A stretch of 64,000 nt of DNA, from positions 2,666,001-2,730,000 of the forward strand of contig NZ_AP025480.1 of the NCBI RefSeq assembly GCF_024347435.1, in the 5' to 3' direction. The notes below the pieces were generated by a model. The model saw only the letters and a list, made by a program, of their open reading frames with translations, was not told the origin of the DNA and did not search any database. Made by a program: the position numbers and the translations under genes. Below are positions 1-8,459 of the stretch, piece after piece; the stretch's first letter is position 1, and every line of letters starts with the position of its first letter. Source of the stretch: Vibrio cyclitrophicus (GTDB taxonomy: Bacteria > Pseudomonadota > Gammaproteobacteria > Enterobacterales > Vibrionaceae).

Positions 1-412
1 CCACTGACTTGATGTATTCAGCAGCCATTGTCGCTAATTGACGAGGTGCCACTTCTTCAGCGGTTTTGTTGATAATGTCACGAGTCCAATCAGTAGCACG
101 AATGCGAGCTTCTAGCTCTACTTGATCAGCTTCTGAAAGTGCATCCCATTCCAATGCATTCTTTTTCTTTGGTCCACGGTAGCCTTGGTAGAAAGCCCAA
201 ACGCTTTCTAGATCCCAACCTTCACCACGAAGTGAAACGAATGCGATACCTTGTCCGTCAAGCGTACGACCAGCACGTTGAACTGCGCCTAAATCGTGAC
301 CTTCACCAATATGAATTGTCGCTCCTGCTTCAGAAAACGATAAAATAGCTCTAGCTCCCCACTGAGGCTGGGCAGCTTCTTGACTTAAAAATACTGACAT
401 CTGTGTAGACAT
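1..412 (-). CDS. pepB: Aminopeptidase B (PepB), N-terminal part, truncated by the window edge
   Basis: This is the N-terminal 137 residues of a leucyl-aminopeptidase-family (M17) enzyme. The protein starts [19 protein letters not shown] and carries the GATIHIGEG and [19 protein letters not shown] segments typical of PepB, a cytosolic enzyme that removes N-terminal residues from peptides. The catalytic metal-binding half lies outside the window. The ATG at 412 follows a good AGGAGA ribosome-binding site. The gene lies downstream of iscX on the same strand, as in many gammaproteobacteria, but a terminator-like hairpin separates them, so it probably has its own promoter. Identity comes from recognised N-terminal sequence plus synteny; I cannot check the active site. 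Confidence 0.85.
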   Translation of the reverse strand, partial: MSTQMSVFLSQEAAQPQWGARAILSFSEAGATIHIGEGHDLGAVQRAGRTLDGQGIAFVSLRGEGWDLESVWAFYQGYRGPKKKNALEWDALSEADQVELEARIRATDWTRDIINKTAEEVAPRQLATMAAEYIKSV

Positions 413-512
413 GATTTCTCCTTGTCATGAACCACCGTTATTAAGTGGTTCTGATTATTTTTTATTAGCGCACTGATGTTAGCATTATGTAGGAGTAAAA
501 TGTCATTTTGAT

Positions 513-545
513 AAAAAAACGGACCATAAGGTCCGCTGTTTTTAG
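513..545 (-). terminator. Terminator-like hairpin after iscX
   Basis: A 6-bp perfect stem (CGGACC, 520-525, with GGTCCG, 530-535) and a 4-nt loop is flanked by seven T on the minus-strand side and a shorter T-run on the plus side. It lies between the iscX stop and pepB and would end isc operon transcription; it may work in both directions. Confidence 0.7.
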
Positions 546-618
546 TAAGAATTGTTAACTTGGCTGCGTTTTATATTGGACTGATGCCAACCCACAACCT
601 AATCATTAGACAAGAGGA

Positions 619-819
619 TTAATCCATCTCATCCATCCAGCACAAAATAATAGCCTCTAAGATTTTCTCATTAGAGTTGTTCGGCGCGTCGTCGAACTCT
701 TCAAGGTCTAACACCCACTGATGCAAATCGGTAAAACGAACCGTTTTAGGGTCAGTATCTGGGTACAAATCACATAGTTCAATTGCGATATCTCGCGAAT
801 CAATCCACTTCAAGCTCAT
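619..819 (-). CDS. iscX: Fe-S assembly protein IscX
   Basis: This 66-residue acidic protein ([20 protein letters not shown] at the start, ending CWMDEMD) matches the family length and the conserved LKW...DS..IA..L pattern. In E. coli IscX (YfhJ) binds IscS and iron and tunes the rate of cluster assembly on IscU. It is the last gene of the isc operon here, about 150 bp downstream of fdx, and a hairpin terminator follows. The start is the only methionine compatible with the family N-terminus. Confidence 0.93.
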   Translation of the reverse strand: MSLKWIDSRDIAIELCDLYPDTDPKTVRFTDLHQWVLDLEEFDDAPNNSNEKILEAIILCWMDEMD

Positions 820-966
820 AACACTTCCTTATTTTTATCAGCGACGCTCTGTCACCTTTATGATCTATATTCTAGGCCTGTTTCTTAACATGGCTGTTCT
901 AGTAATGGCTGTCTAAATAATAATTACACAGTTATAACCATAGAAACCGTTACTAAAAACAAGTTC

Positions 967-1305
967 TTAGTGATCTTCAGAAGCTAGGTTCAGCGTGTAC
1001 TTTGGAATCTCTACAACAAGATCCGTATCAGCAACTTTAGCTTGGCAACCTAGGCGGGATTCCATCTCTAAGCCCCATGCTTTATCTAGCATGTCGTCTT
1101 CTAGGTCATCGCTCTCTTCTAAAGAATCAAAGCCTTCACGAATCACAACGTGACATGTAGTACATGCACACGACTTCTCACATGCGTGTTCAATACCAAT
1201 ACCGGCCTTCAATGCAACATCAAGAACCGTCTCACCAGTTTTTGCTTCTAAAACAGCGCCTTCTGGACATAGATCTTCGTGAGGTAAAACAATAATCTTT
1301 GGCAT
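967..1305 (-). CDS. fdx: ISC-type [2Fe-2S] ferredoxin
   Basis: This is a 112-residue adrenodoxin-like ferredoxin. The cluster ligands are visible as Cys42, Cys48, Cys51 and Cys87, with the extra Cys46 typical of bacterial ISC ferredoxins. It carries electrons to the IscS-IscU machinery for sulfur reduction and for reductive coupling of 2Fe-2S clusters to 4Fe-4S. It follows hscA after 20 bp on the same strand, so the two are co-transcribed. Length and motifs are as expected for the family. Confidence 0.97.
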   Translation of the reverse strand: MPKIIVLPHEDLCPEGAVLEAKTGETVLDVALKAGIGIEHACEKSCACTTCHVVIREGFDSLEESDDLEDDMLDKAWGLEMESRLGCQAKVADTDLVVEIPKYTLNLASEDH

Positions 1306-1325
1306 GTTTATCTATTCTCTAACTA

Positions 1326-3176
1326 TTAAATATTATCGACTGACTGACCTGACAGTGCAGCACGAATTGATTTATCCATACGACGAGAAGCAAAGTCTTG
1401 GCTCGCTTTGTCGATATTTTTAATTTCTAGTTCAATGGCATCGGCATTGTCGCCATTGCGCACTTCAATCAGTGCTTCAATGGCTTGAACAAGTTGTTGC
1501 TTGCCTTGCTCATCCAGCAACTCATCACCATCGGCTTGCATCGCAGCAATTAAGCCTTCAATAACTCGATCCGCTTCTACGCGTTGCTCAGCAAGAGCAC
1601 GCGCTTGCATGTCTTCTTTTGCAAACGTCATCGAATCTTTCAGCATGCTGGCCACTTCGTTATCGCTTAGACCGTAAGAAGGCTTAACTTGGATTTCAGC
1701 TTGAACGCCAGTGCTCTTCTCCATTGCGGTAACCGACAGTAGACCATCAGCATCCACTTGGTAAGTAACGCGAATATGAGCAGCACCTGCTGTCATCGGC
1801 GGGATGCCTTTCAAAGCAAATCGAGCCAGTGAACGACAGTCATCAACCATCTCACGCTCGCCTTGCACGGTGTGTACTGTCATTGCAGTTTGACCGTCTT
1901 TGAACGTGGTAAACTCTTGTGCACGAGCAACTGGGATCGTGGTATTACGAGGGATGATCTTTTCGACTAAGCCACCCATGGTTTCGATACCCAGTGACAG
2001 AGGGATAACATCCAATAGCAGCATCTCAGAGTCAGGCTTGTTGCCAACTAAGATATCCGCTTGAATCGATGCGCCAATCGCAACCACTTCATCAGGGTTA
2101 ATACTGGTTAATGGAGTACGACCAAAGAAGCCACCGACCATTTCACGAACAAGTAAGGTACGAGTTGAACCACCTACCATCACGACTTCTAGTACTTCAT
2201 CCGCGTCAACTTCCGCATCTTTCAGTGCTCGGCGGCACGAAAGCAGCGTTTTCTTAACTAGTGGCTTGATGAGCTCTTCGAACTCTTCACGAGTTAATGA
2301 GCCAGACCAACCTAGTGCTTCAACATTAACGCTTTCAGCTTCAGATAAGCCAATCTTCGCTTCTGTTGCTGCGTCTAGAAGAATACGGTTCTGTTCTGCT
2401 GTCAGCTCTAACAAGCCCATTTGCTCTTGGAAATGATCCGCAATTAAATGGTCAAAGTCATCGCCGCCTAATGCAGAGTCACCACCGGTTGCTAAAACTT
2501 CGAAGACACCTTTAGACAGGCGTAGGATAGAGATATCAAACGTACCACCGCCTAAGTCATAAACAGCGATTACCCCTTCTTTACCTGAATCCAAGCCATA
2601 AGCAATCGCAGCTGCAGTGGGTTCATTAAGAAGACGTAACACATGAAGACCAGCAAGTTGCGCTGCGTCTTTGGTACCTGCACGTTGTGCATCATCAAAG
2701 TACGCAGGGACGGTAATCACGGCACCAGCCAATTCACCACCTAACGTCGACTCAGCACGTTGACCGAGTGCACGAAGAATATCTGCAGATACTTGAATTG
2801 GGTTCTTATTTCCTTGCGCTGTGTTAATCACAGGCAGGCCATTATCACTTTCTTCAAACTGATATGGCAGAGATGGGTATCGCTGTTGAATATCTGACAG
2901 TGAACGACCGATTAATCGCTTAACTGAGATAATGGTATTTTTAGGATCAGTTTGTGCATTTACACGCGCTTCATCACCAGTGGTGTACGACTCTGACTGA
3001 TAGTGAACAACGGAAGGGAGAATACTGCGACCTTGTTGATCAACAAGCGTGCTCGCCTCACCACTGCGCACTGACGCAACCAATGAGTTTGTTGTACCTA
3101 AATCAATACCCACTGCAAGCTTGTGCTGGTGAGGAGCGGCGCTTTGCCCTGGTTCTGCAATCTGAAGTAGTGCCAT
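1326..3176 (-). CDS. hscA: Hsp70-type chaperone HscA of the ISC system
   Basis: This 616-residue specialised DnaK homologue begins [20 protein letters not shown], nearly the E. coli HscA N-terminus. The nucleotide-binding domain (about 20-390) shows the phosphate-1 motif [12 protein letters not shown] and the phosphate-2 motif [12 protein letters not shown]; a shortened substrate-binding domain follows. With HscB it binds the LPPVK loop of IscU and drives ATP-dependent release of the new cluster. It lies between hscB (22 bp upstream) and fdx (20 bp downstream) on one transcript. Confidence 0.97.
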   Translation of the reverse strand: MALLQIAEPGQSAAPHQHKLAVGIDLGTTNSLVASVRSGEASTLVDQQGRSILPSVVHYQSESYTTGDEARVNAQTDPKNTIISVKRLIGRSLSDIQQRYPSLPYQFEESDNGLPVINTAQGNKNPIQVSADILRALGQRAESTLGGELAGAVITVPAYFDDAQRAGTKDAAQLAGLHVLRLLNEPTAAAIAYGLDSGKEGVIAVYDLGGGTFDISILRLSKGVFEVLATGGDSALGGDDFDHLIADHFQEQMGLLELTAEQNRILLDAATEAKIGLSEAESVNVEALGWSGSLTREEFEELIKPLVKKTLLSCRRALKDAEVDADEVLEVVMVGGSTRTLLVREMVGGFFGRTPLTSINPDEVVAIGASIQADILVGNKPDSEMLLLDVIPLSLGIETMGGLVEKIIPRNTTIPVARAQEFTTFKDGQTAMTVHTVQGEREMVDDCRSLARFALKGIPPMTAGAAHIRVTYQVDADGLLSVTAMEKSTGVQAEIQVKPSYGLSDNEVASMLKDSMTFAKEDMQARALAEQRVEADRVIEGLIAAMQADGDELLDEQGKQQLVQAIEALIEVRNGDNADAIELEIKNIDKASQDFASRRMDKSIRAALSGQSVDNI

Positions 3177-3198
3177 GGATGTGTCCTTGTTATACGAA

Positions 3199-3714
3199 CT
3201 AGCCGATCAAACGATCTTCAACTAACTCGATTTCATTCTTTAATTTTGCAATAAACTTAAGCTTTCTTACTCGGTCTGCAGCTTCTAACCAAGCTTCGCT
3301 GTCGAGTTCTTGTTGGATAGCGCTTAATTGTTGTTTATACATTTTGCTAACCTTTCCTTCAAATGCAAACAAAGCATCTTCAGGATCAGAACTGTCGGCG
3401 ATATCTTCCAGCTCTTCACGCAATTCCATTTGCTCCATCAGGAACATAGGATCTTGCATAGTCTGCTGCTCACCACGAATATCCTCACCATGTTGAACTA
3501 ACAGGTATTCAGCACGGCTGACTGGATTTTTCAACACCTGGTACGCATCATTGATTTGCGCAGCTTTTTGCACAGCCAGCAAGCGATCTCGCTCAGAAGC
3601 CGTGGCAAATTTATCAGGGTGGAATTGGCGTTGCAGATCTCTAAACTGAGAAGAAAGAAGGCTACCATCCAGTTGAAACTGAAGTGGTAGCCCAAATAAT
3701 TCGAAATGATTCAT
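3199..3714 (-). CDS. hscB: J-domain co-chaperone HscB
   Basis: This 171-residue protein has an N-terminal J-domain (about 1-75) with the HPD motif at residues 32-34, the signature needed to stimulate HscA ATPase. A C-terminal three-helix region (about 85-171) docks IscU. The length equals that of E. coli HscB. An 84-bp gap with two hairpins separates it from iscA, so hscBA-fdx-iscX levels could be set separately from iscRSUA. Confidence 0.97.
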   Translation of the reverse strand: MNHFELFGLPLQFQLDGSLLSSQFRDLQRQFHPDKFATASERDRLLAVQKAAQINDAYQVLKNPVSRAEYLLVQHGEDIRGEQQTMQDPMFLMEQMELREELEDIADSSDPEDALFAFEGKVSKMYKQQLSAIQQELDSEAWLEAADRVRKLKFIAKLKNEIELVEDRLIG

Positions 3715-3732
3715 GTAACGGTGGTCCTAAGT

Positions 3733-3756
3733 TTAGGCTCTTTACTTAGAGCCTAA
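3733..3756 (-). other. Intercistronic RNA hairpin upstream of hscB
   Basis: A perfect 9-bp inverted repeat (TTAGGCTCT and AGAGCCTAA, loop of 6) lies in the gap between iscA and hscB, about 20 nt before the hscB start. There is no T-tract, so it reads as a stability or processing hairpin in the polycistronic RNA rather than a terminator. Confidence 0.6.
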
Positions 3757-3773
3757 TTTTATTCTTCGCTCAT

Positions 3774-3803
3774 TATAAACGCTCAACGATTGAGGCGTTT
3801 ATA
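3774..3803 (-). other. RNA hairpin spanning the iscA stop codon
   Basis: The arms TATAAACGCTCAA (3774-3786) and its near complement (3790-3803) pair with a single bulge and a 3-nt loop. The iscA stop codon lies inside the structure, so the mRNA end of iscA is folded. Only a short interrupted T-run follows, so strong termination is unlikely. Confidence 0.55.
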
Positions 3804-4122
3804 CATTGAAGCTCTCACCACAACCACATTCGCCTTTCGCGTTAGGGTTGTTGAATTCAAAACCTTCGTTTAGGCCTTCTTTTACGTAATCAAGCTCAGT
3901 ACCGTCTAGGTAAACTAGGCTCTTTGGATCAATGATGACCTTAACACCTGAATGCTCGAACACTTCGTCTTCTTCGTTGAGCTCGTCAACGAATTCCAGT
4001 ACATACGCCATACCCGAACAGCCAGTAGTTTTTACCGCTAAGCGCAACCCGATACCTTTACCTCGGTTATCTAGGAAAGCTTGAACTCGGCTTGCTGCCG
4101 TATCTGTCATGGTGATGGCCAT
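3799..4122 (-). CDS. iscA: A-type Fe-S carrier IscA
   Basis: This 107-residue protein has the three invariant cysteines of the A-type family: Cys35 in TTGCSGMAY and Cys99/Cys101 in the terminal GECGCGESF. IscA accepts iron or clusters from the IscU machinery and passes 4Fe-4S clusters to apo-enzymes. It sits in the usual place between iscU and hscB. The reading ends in FNV, close to the E. coli C-terminus. Confidence 0.97.
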   Translation of the reverse strand: MAITMTDTAASRVQAFLDNRGKGIGLRLAVKTTGCSGMAYVLEFVDELNEEDEVFEHSGVKVIIDPKSLVYLDGTELDYVKEGLNEGFEFNNPNAKGECGCGESFNV

Positions 4123-4160
4123 ACTACAACCTTGTGTTTTATATAAATTGAGAACTCAGG

Positions 4161-4181
4161 GGGAGCACAAAGGGTGCTCCC
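4161..4181 (-). other. Intercistronic hairpin between iscU and iscA
   Basis: A perfect 8-bp stem (GGGAGCAC with GTGCTCCC, loop of 5) lies in the 98-bp gap between iscU and iscA. On the transcribed strand no T-run follows, so it is more likely an RNA stability, pausing or processing element than a terminator. Confidence 0.6.
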
Positions 4182-4220
4182 AAATATTACTTTTTTGAAG
4201 TGATTACGTTGTAGAAACGA

Positions 4221-4598
4221 TTAGTGCTTCTTTTTGTAATCCGCAACCGCTGCTTTGATTGCATCTTCAGCAAGAATTGAACAGTGAACTTTCACTGGTG
4301 GCAACTCTAGCTCTTCTGCGATTTCAGAGTTTTTAATAGCAGCTGCTTCATCAATACTTTTACCTTTAACCCACTCAGTTACTAGTGAGCTAGAAGCGAT
4401 TGCGCTACCGCAACCGTAAGTCTTGAATTTTGCGTCTTCAATAATACCTTCTGCAGATACTTTGATTTGCAGTTTCATTACGTCACCACAAGCTGGTGCG
4501 CCAACCATGCCGCTACCTACACTTGGATCTTCTTTATCAAACGAACCTACGTTACGTGGGTTTTCGTAGTGATCAATTACTTTTTCGCTATATGCCAT
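4221..4598 (-). CDS. iscU: Fe-S cluster scaffold IscU
   Basis: This 125-residue scaffold builds 2Fe-2S clusters from IscS-derived sulfur. The ligand residues Cys37, Asp39, Cys63 and Cys106 are all present, as is the HscA-recognised LPPVK motif (99-103). It follows iscS after about 33 bp on the same strand. Sequence and length match the family closely; nothing is unusual apart from the hairpin in the gap that follows. Confidence 0.98.
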   Translation of the reverse strand: MAYSEKVIDHYENPRNVGSFDKEDPSVGSGMVGAPACGDVMKLQIKVSAEGIIEDAKFKTYGCGSAIASSSLVTEWVKGKSIDEAAAIKNSEIAEELELPPVKVHCSILAEDAIKAAVADYKKKH

Positions 4599-4631
4599 GA
4601 TAGTTACCTCGAATCCTCTATTTCCGTGAGA

Positions 4632-5846
4632 TTAGTGATGAGCCCACTCAACAGTGTTCAAATCAATCCCTTCTTTATACATATCCCATAGAGGAGACAT
4701 GTCGCGTAATTTATTTACTGCTACACGGATTTGTGCAATCGCGTAGTCGATTTCTTCTTCCGTAGTGAAACGGCCGAATGAAAAACGTACTGAGCTGTGT
4801 GCCAGTTCATCGTTTAAGCCAAGAGCGCGTAAAACGTATGAAGGCTCAAGACTCGCTGATGTACATGCAGAACCTGATGATACCGCTAAGTCTTTTAAAG
4901 ACATAAGCAGAGATTCACCTTCAACGAAAGCAAAGCTCACGTTTAGGTTATGTGGTACACGTTGATCTAAGTCGCCATTTACCGTTACTGCTTCTAGATC
5001 TTGAACCCCTTTCAATAGACGCTCGCGAAGTGCTAGTGCGTGGTCATAATCTTTCTGCATGTCTTGTTTAGCGACAGCAAAAGCTTCACCCATACCCACG
5101 ATTTGGTGAGTAGCAAGCGTACCAGAACGGAAACCACGTTCGTGACCTCCACCGTGCATCTGTGCTTCAAGACGAATACGTGGCTTACGACGAACGTACA
5201 AAGCACCAATGCCTTTAGGGCCGTATGCTTTGTGTGCAGAAAGAGAGATAAGGTCAACTTTCATCTCTTTTACATCTAGTGGGATTTTACCCGCAGACTG
5301 AGCCGCATCAACGTGGAAGATGATCTTGCGTGAACGACATAATTCGCCGATTGCAGAGATATCTTGGATTACACCAATCTCGTTGTTTACGTGCATGATA
5401 GAAACAAGAACCGTATCTTCACGCATTGCTGCTTGTAGCTTGTCTAAATCAATGATGCCGTTTGCTTCAGGCTCAAGGTAAGTCACCTCAAAACCTTCAC
5501 GTTCTAGTTGGCGACATGGATCAAGAACCGCTTTATGTTCTGTTTTACACGTGATTACGTGCTTACCTTTCTTCTCGTAAAAGTGCGCTGCACCTTTGAT
5601 AGCAAGGTTGTCTGACTCTGTAGCACCTGACGTGAAAACAATCTCACGTGGGTCTGCATTTAGTAGATCGGCAATTTGCTCACGAGCATTATCTACTGAT
5701 TCTTCTGCCTGCCAGCCGTAACGGTGTGAACGAGATGCAGGGTTACCGAAGTTACCGTCCATCGTCATGCACTGAACCATTTTTTCAGCAACACGTGGAT
5801 CGACTGGGCATGTAGCTGAATAGTCAAAGTAAATAGGCAGTTTCAT
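4632..5846 (-). CDS. iscS: Cysteine desulfurase IscS
   Basis: This 404-residue PLP enzyme takes sulfur from cysteine for Fe-S clusters and for tRNA thiolation. The PLP lysine is Lys206 in [10 protein letters not shown], and the persulfide cysteine is Cys328 in the mobile loop [15 protein letters not shown], both at E. coli numbering. It follows iscR after 27 bp and precedes iscU, the canonical order. It also indirectly serves the tRNA-modification enzymes found elsewhere in the window. Confidence 0.98.
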   Translation of the reverse strand: MKLPIYFDYSATCPVDPRVAEKMVQCMTMDGNFGNPASRSHRYGWQAEESVDNAREQIADLLNADPREIVFTSGATESDNLAIKGAAHFYEKKGKHVITCKTEHKAVLDPCRQLEREGFEVTYLEPEANGIIDLDKLQAAMREDTVLVSIMHVNNEIGVIQDISAIGELCRSRKIIFHVDAAQSAGKIPLDVKEMKVDLISLSAHKAYGPKGIGALYVRRKPRIRLEAQMHGGGHERGFRSGTLATHQIVGMGEAFAVAKQDMQKDYDHALALRERLLKGVQDLEAVTVNGDLDQRVPHNLNVSFAFVEGESLLMSLKDLAVSSGSACTSASLEPSYVLRALGLNDELAHSSVRFSFGRFTTEEEIDYAIAQIRVAVNKLRDMSPLWDMYKEGIDLNTVEWAHH

Positions 5847-5873
5847 TTTCTACTCCAATGTAAAAACTGACCG

Positions 5874-6395
5874 CTAAGAGCGGGCATTAACACCGTGAGG
5901 TGCTGCACTAATCGTTGTAGTGCTCGTATTTTTATGTGCAAAACCATTATTAACCGCAAGATCGATATCTTGACGATCAGAAATCTCTAAAACTTCGTTA
6001 TCTTTCATTAGCTCACCGAGCGTAATGTCATTTAAGAAGCTGCTGATTCGGGAGCTTAAATCACGCCAAAGAGTGTGAGTTAAACAACGACTACCACCTT
6101 GGCAATCTGCTCGACCGTGACACTTGGTTGCATCCACTGATTCGTCTACTGCTGCAATAACAGTTCCGACAGCAATGTCGCTCGCTTCAGCACCTAAGCG
6201 GTAACCACCACCAGGGCCGCGAACACTAGCAACTAAGCCAGCTTTACGTAACTTAGAAAAGAGTTGCTCTAAGTAAGATAACGAGATGCCTTGTCGCTCT
6301 GAAATATCAGCCAGAGGAACTGGGCTTTTTTGCGAATGCAGTGCTACATCTAGCATAGCTGTTACCGCATATCTTCCTTTAGATGTAAGTTTCAT
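5874..6395 (-). CDS. iscR: Fe-S cluster-sensing regulator IscR
   Basis: This 173-residue Rrf2-family winged-helix repressor has the cluster ligands Cys92, Cys98, Cys104 and His107 ([13 protein letters not shown] region). I chose the ATG at 6395 ([16 protein letters not shown], the family N-terminus); an in-frame ATG six codons upstream lacks a ribosome-binding site and would add residues not seen in homologues. Holo-IscR represses the isc operon, and two matching operator sites lie directly upstream. The C-terminal tail after about residue 135 is the usual variable region. Confidence 0.97.
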   Translation of the reverse strand: MKLTSKGRYAVTAMLDVALHSQKSPVPLADISERQGISLSYLEQLFSKLRKAGLVASVRGPGGGYRLGAEASDIAVGTVIAAVDESVDATKCHGRADCQGGSRCLTHTLWRDLSSRISSFLNDITLGELMKDNEVLEISDRQDIDLAVNNGFAHKNTSTTTISAAPHGVNARS

Positions 6396-6437
6396 ATCAC
6401 ACCGTATCCACATTGTTTATGTGGTTGGAATTTTCCC

Positions 6438-6462
6438 ATACCCGACTAAATTGGTCAAGTAT
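6438..6462 (-). promoter_or_regulatory. IscR type-1 operator, promoter-proximal
   Basis: On the minus strand this reads ATACTTGACCAATTTAGTCG followed by GGTAT, which fits the 25-bp type-1 IscR consensus (ATA-N3-GAC-N7-AGTC...TAT) bound by holo-IscR. The embedded TTGACC is a likely -35 element. It lies about 45 bp upstream of the iscR start. Confidence 0.8.
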
Positions 6463-6487
6463 TTAGTTGACTATTTTAGTCAAGTAT
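6463..6487 (-). promoter_or_regulatory. IscR type-1 operator, distal
   Basis: On the minus strand this begins ATACTTGACTAAAATAGTCA and continues ACTAA, a near-perfect type-1 IscR site directly adjoining the proximal one. Tandem sites at the isc promoter are known in E. coli and give homeostatic repression when clusters are plentiful. Confidence 0.8.
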
Positions 6488-6511
6488 TCATCCTTAGAGG
6501 TTGTGTGGGAT

Positions 6512-7240
6512 TTATTTGCCCGATTTACTCTTCTCAATCGAAGTTAAAATACCGCGCAAAGTGTTGATCTCTTGAAGCTCTGGCCGAGCTCGGCTGAATA
6601 GACGACGTAACTTGTTCATCACCTGACCCGGCTTATCCTTAGAGATAAATTGGGTATCAATGATCACTTTTTCAAGGTGCTCATAGAACATTTCTAGTTC
6701 TTCGTGACGTGGGTAGTCATCTTGTTGTTGTGGCTGATATTGGCTAGCCACCATATCAAGGTGTGCAACACGAACTTCGTAGCTCAGAGTCTGTACCGCC
6801 ATCGCTAGATTTAATGAGCTGTATTCTGGGTTAGCAGGGATACACACGTGATAGTGACATTTCTGCAACTCGTCATTCGTTAAGCCAGTACGTTCACGAC
6901 CGAACACTAATGCGACTGGATGTTTTTGACCTTCAACGGCAAACTTTTCGCCACACTCGCGAGGCTCAAGCATTGGCCACTCAAGCGTACGAGAACGAGC
7001 ACTTGAGCCTACAACCAAACCACAGTCTTTTACTGCTTCTTCTAGAGTAGAAACAATGGTCGCGTTTTCTGCGATGTCACCTGCACCCGCAGCCAGTGCT
7101 AAGGTCTGCTCGTCAACTTCACATTGAGGGTCTACAAGAACCAACTGACTCAAACCCATCACTTTCATTGCGCGAGCTGCTGAGCCGATATTTCCCGAAT
7201 GAGACGTACCAACCAGAACGACTTTTACATTGTCTAACAT
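6512..7240 (-). CDS. trmJ: tRNA (cytidine/uridine-32 2'-O)-methyltransferase TrmJ
   Basis: This SPOUT-superfamily methyltransferase of 242 residues transfers a methyl group from S-adenosylmethionine to the ribose of tRNA nucleotide 32. The N-terminus [20 protein letters not shown] and the knot segment [13 protein letters not shown] are typical. I chose the ATG at 7240; a GTG five codons upstream is possible but has no good Shine-Dalgarno and adds residues absent from homologues. It is divergent from suhB and precedes iscR, the same arrangement as in E. coli. Confidence 0.95.
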   Translation of the reverse strand: MLDNVKVVLVGTSHSGNIGSAARAMKVMGLSQLVLVDPQCEVDEQTLALAAGAGDIAENATIVSTLEEAVKDCGLVVGSSARSRTLEWPMLEPRECGEKFAVEGQKHPVALVFGRERTGLTNDELQKCHYHVCIPANPEYSSLNLAMAVQTLSYEVRVAHLDMVASQYQPQQQDDYPRHEELEMFYEHLEKVIIDTQFISKDKPGQVMNKLRRLFSRARPELQEINTLRGILTSIEKSKSGK

Positions 7241-7347
7241 GCTATATGACACCACTTTAAAAATAATCGCGAGATATTAACACATAGCAAAGTAAAATGG
7301 TCAGACCCTTAACGGAATGTGAAACCAAGAGTTCAAAAAATAACCAC

Positions 7348-7375
7348 TTCCCTTTTACGGAAACTTTGGTATACT
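7348..7375 (+). promoter_or_regulatory. Probable suhB promoter
   Basis: TATACT (7370-7375) is a good -10 hexamer with a weak TTCCCT -35 sixteen bases upstream. It would start transcription near 7382, leaving a leader of about 40 nt that contains the boxA-like element. Confidence 0.5.
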
Positions 7376-7391
7376 CGCCGCCGCTTTAAAT

Positions 7392-7404
7392 TGTTCTTTA
7401 ACAT
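7392..7404 (+). promoter_or_regulatory. boxA-like element in the suhB leader
   Basis: TGTTCTTTAACAT here matches the rRNA boxA copies in this same window (GCTCTTTAACAATTT) at nearly every core position. It lies 18 nt before the suhB ATG. In E. coli SuhB is part of the Nus-factor antitermination complex and its leader carries a boxA used for autoregulation; the same role here is inference. Confidence 0.65.
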
Positions 7405-7421
7405 CTTGTGGGAAAAACCAT

Positions 7422-8225
7422 ATGCATCCAATGCTAAACATTGCGATACGCGCTGCGCGTAAAGCTGGCAACCATATTGCTAAATCTCTTGAAACAACTG
7501 ATAAGATCGAAACATCTCTAAAAGGTAACAACGATTACGTTACTAACATTGCTCAAGAAGCTGAGTACATGATTATTGAGACAATCAAATCATCTTACCC
7601 AGAGCACAGCATTATTTCTGAAGAGTCAGGCCTGACTGAAGGTAAAGACTCTGACGTACAATGGATCGTTGACCCACTAGATGGCACCAACAACTTTGTA
7701 AAAGGTTTCCCTCACTTCTCTGTATCTATTGCTGTTCGTATGAACGGTCGTACAGAAGTTGCTTGTGTTTATGACCCAATGCTAAACGAGCTATTCACTG
7801 CTCAACGTGGCGCTGGCGCTCAACTTAACAACGCTCGTATGCGTGTTACTCAACTTAAAGACCTTCAAGGTACTGTTTTAGCGACTGGTTTCCCATTCAA
7901 GCAAAAACAACACTCTGAATCTTTCATGAAAATCATCTCAGCTTTATTCGTAGATTGCGCTGACTTCCGTCGTACTGGTTCTCCAGCTCTTGACCTATGT
8001 TACCTAGCGGCTGGTCGTGTTGACGGTTACCTAGAACTTGGTCTTAAGCCATGGGATCTAGCTGCTGGCGATCTAATCGCTCGTGAAGCTGGCGCTATCA
8101 TGACTGACTTTGCTGGCGGCACTGACTACATGACGTCTGGTAATGTTGTTGCTTCAAGCGCTCGTGGTGTTAAGTCTATTCTTAAGCACGTTCGTGAAAA
8201 CTCTAACGAAGGTATGCTGAAGTAA
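7422..8225 (+). CDS. suhB: SuhB, inositol-monophosphatase-family protein and Nus-complex factor
   Basis: This 267-residue protein belongs to the lithium-sensitive Mg-dependent phosphatase family. The metal site is visible: Glu67-Glu68 in ISEESG and the WIVDPLDGTNNF motif (81-92, with Asp84 and Asp87), then PWDLAAGDLIAREAG near the C-terminus. In E. coli SuhB is part of the rRNA antitermination machinery besides having phosphatase activity. The gene is divergent from trmJ, as in E. coli. Codon use is strongly biased to preferred codons, which suggests high expression. Confidence 0.95.
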   Translation: MHPMLNIAIRAARKAGNHIAKSLETTDKIETSLKGNNDYVTNIAQEAEYMIIETIKSSYPEHSIISEESGLTEGKDSDVQWIVDPLDGTNNFVKGFPHFSVSIAVRMNGRTEVACVYDPMLNELFTAQRGAGAQLNNARMRVTQLKDLQGTVLATGFPFKQKQHSESFMKIISALFVDCADFRRTGSPALDLCYLAAGRVDGYLELGLKPWDLAAGDLIAREAGAIMTDFAGGTDYMTSGNVVASSARGVKSILKHVRENSNEGMLK

Positions 8226-8271
8226 TTCAGACCTTACGTTAATGCTCTTTAGTTAAGAGCAGAAGATTTTC

Positions 8272-8299
8272 AAAGCCTCGCTATTGCGGGGCTTTTTTG
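8272..8299 (+). terminator. suhB terminator
   Basis: AAAGCCTCGC and GCGGGGCTTT pair around a TATT loop, followed by six T. It is a standard intrinsic terminator about 50 bp after the suhB stop. Confidence 0.85.
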
Positions 8300-8400
8300 T
8301 ATCTGTGATACGAGCTACGAGCAAGATGGCGGTTAGTCGCGATGAGCACAACGCACTTCGCTGATGAATTGCATTGAGCTTATCGACAAAATACAGACGT

Positions 8401-8432
8401 AAAAAAACCGCTGACTAGGCAGCGGTTTTTTT
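8401..8432. terminator. Bidirectional terminator between suhB and secF
   Basis: AACCGCTG (8406-8413) and CAGCGGTT (8420-8427) form an 8-bp stem with A-runs before and T-runs after it. It therefore has a T-tract on both strands and can end both the secDF operon (minus) and any plus-strand readthrough. Confidence 0.85.
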
Positions 8433-8459
8433 GTTTAGCGAAACTTATTAAGCCAAGGC

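Noticed and set aside
139..348. Plus-strand frame of 69 codons
   Set aside because: It is the reverse of pepB, which has the recognisable protein sequence and ribosome-binding site.
6286..6567. Plus-strand frame of 93 codons over the iscR start
   Set aside because: It covers the iscR coding start and the isc operators and resembles no protein.
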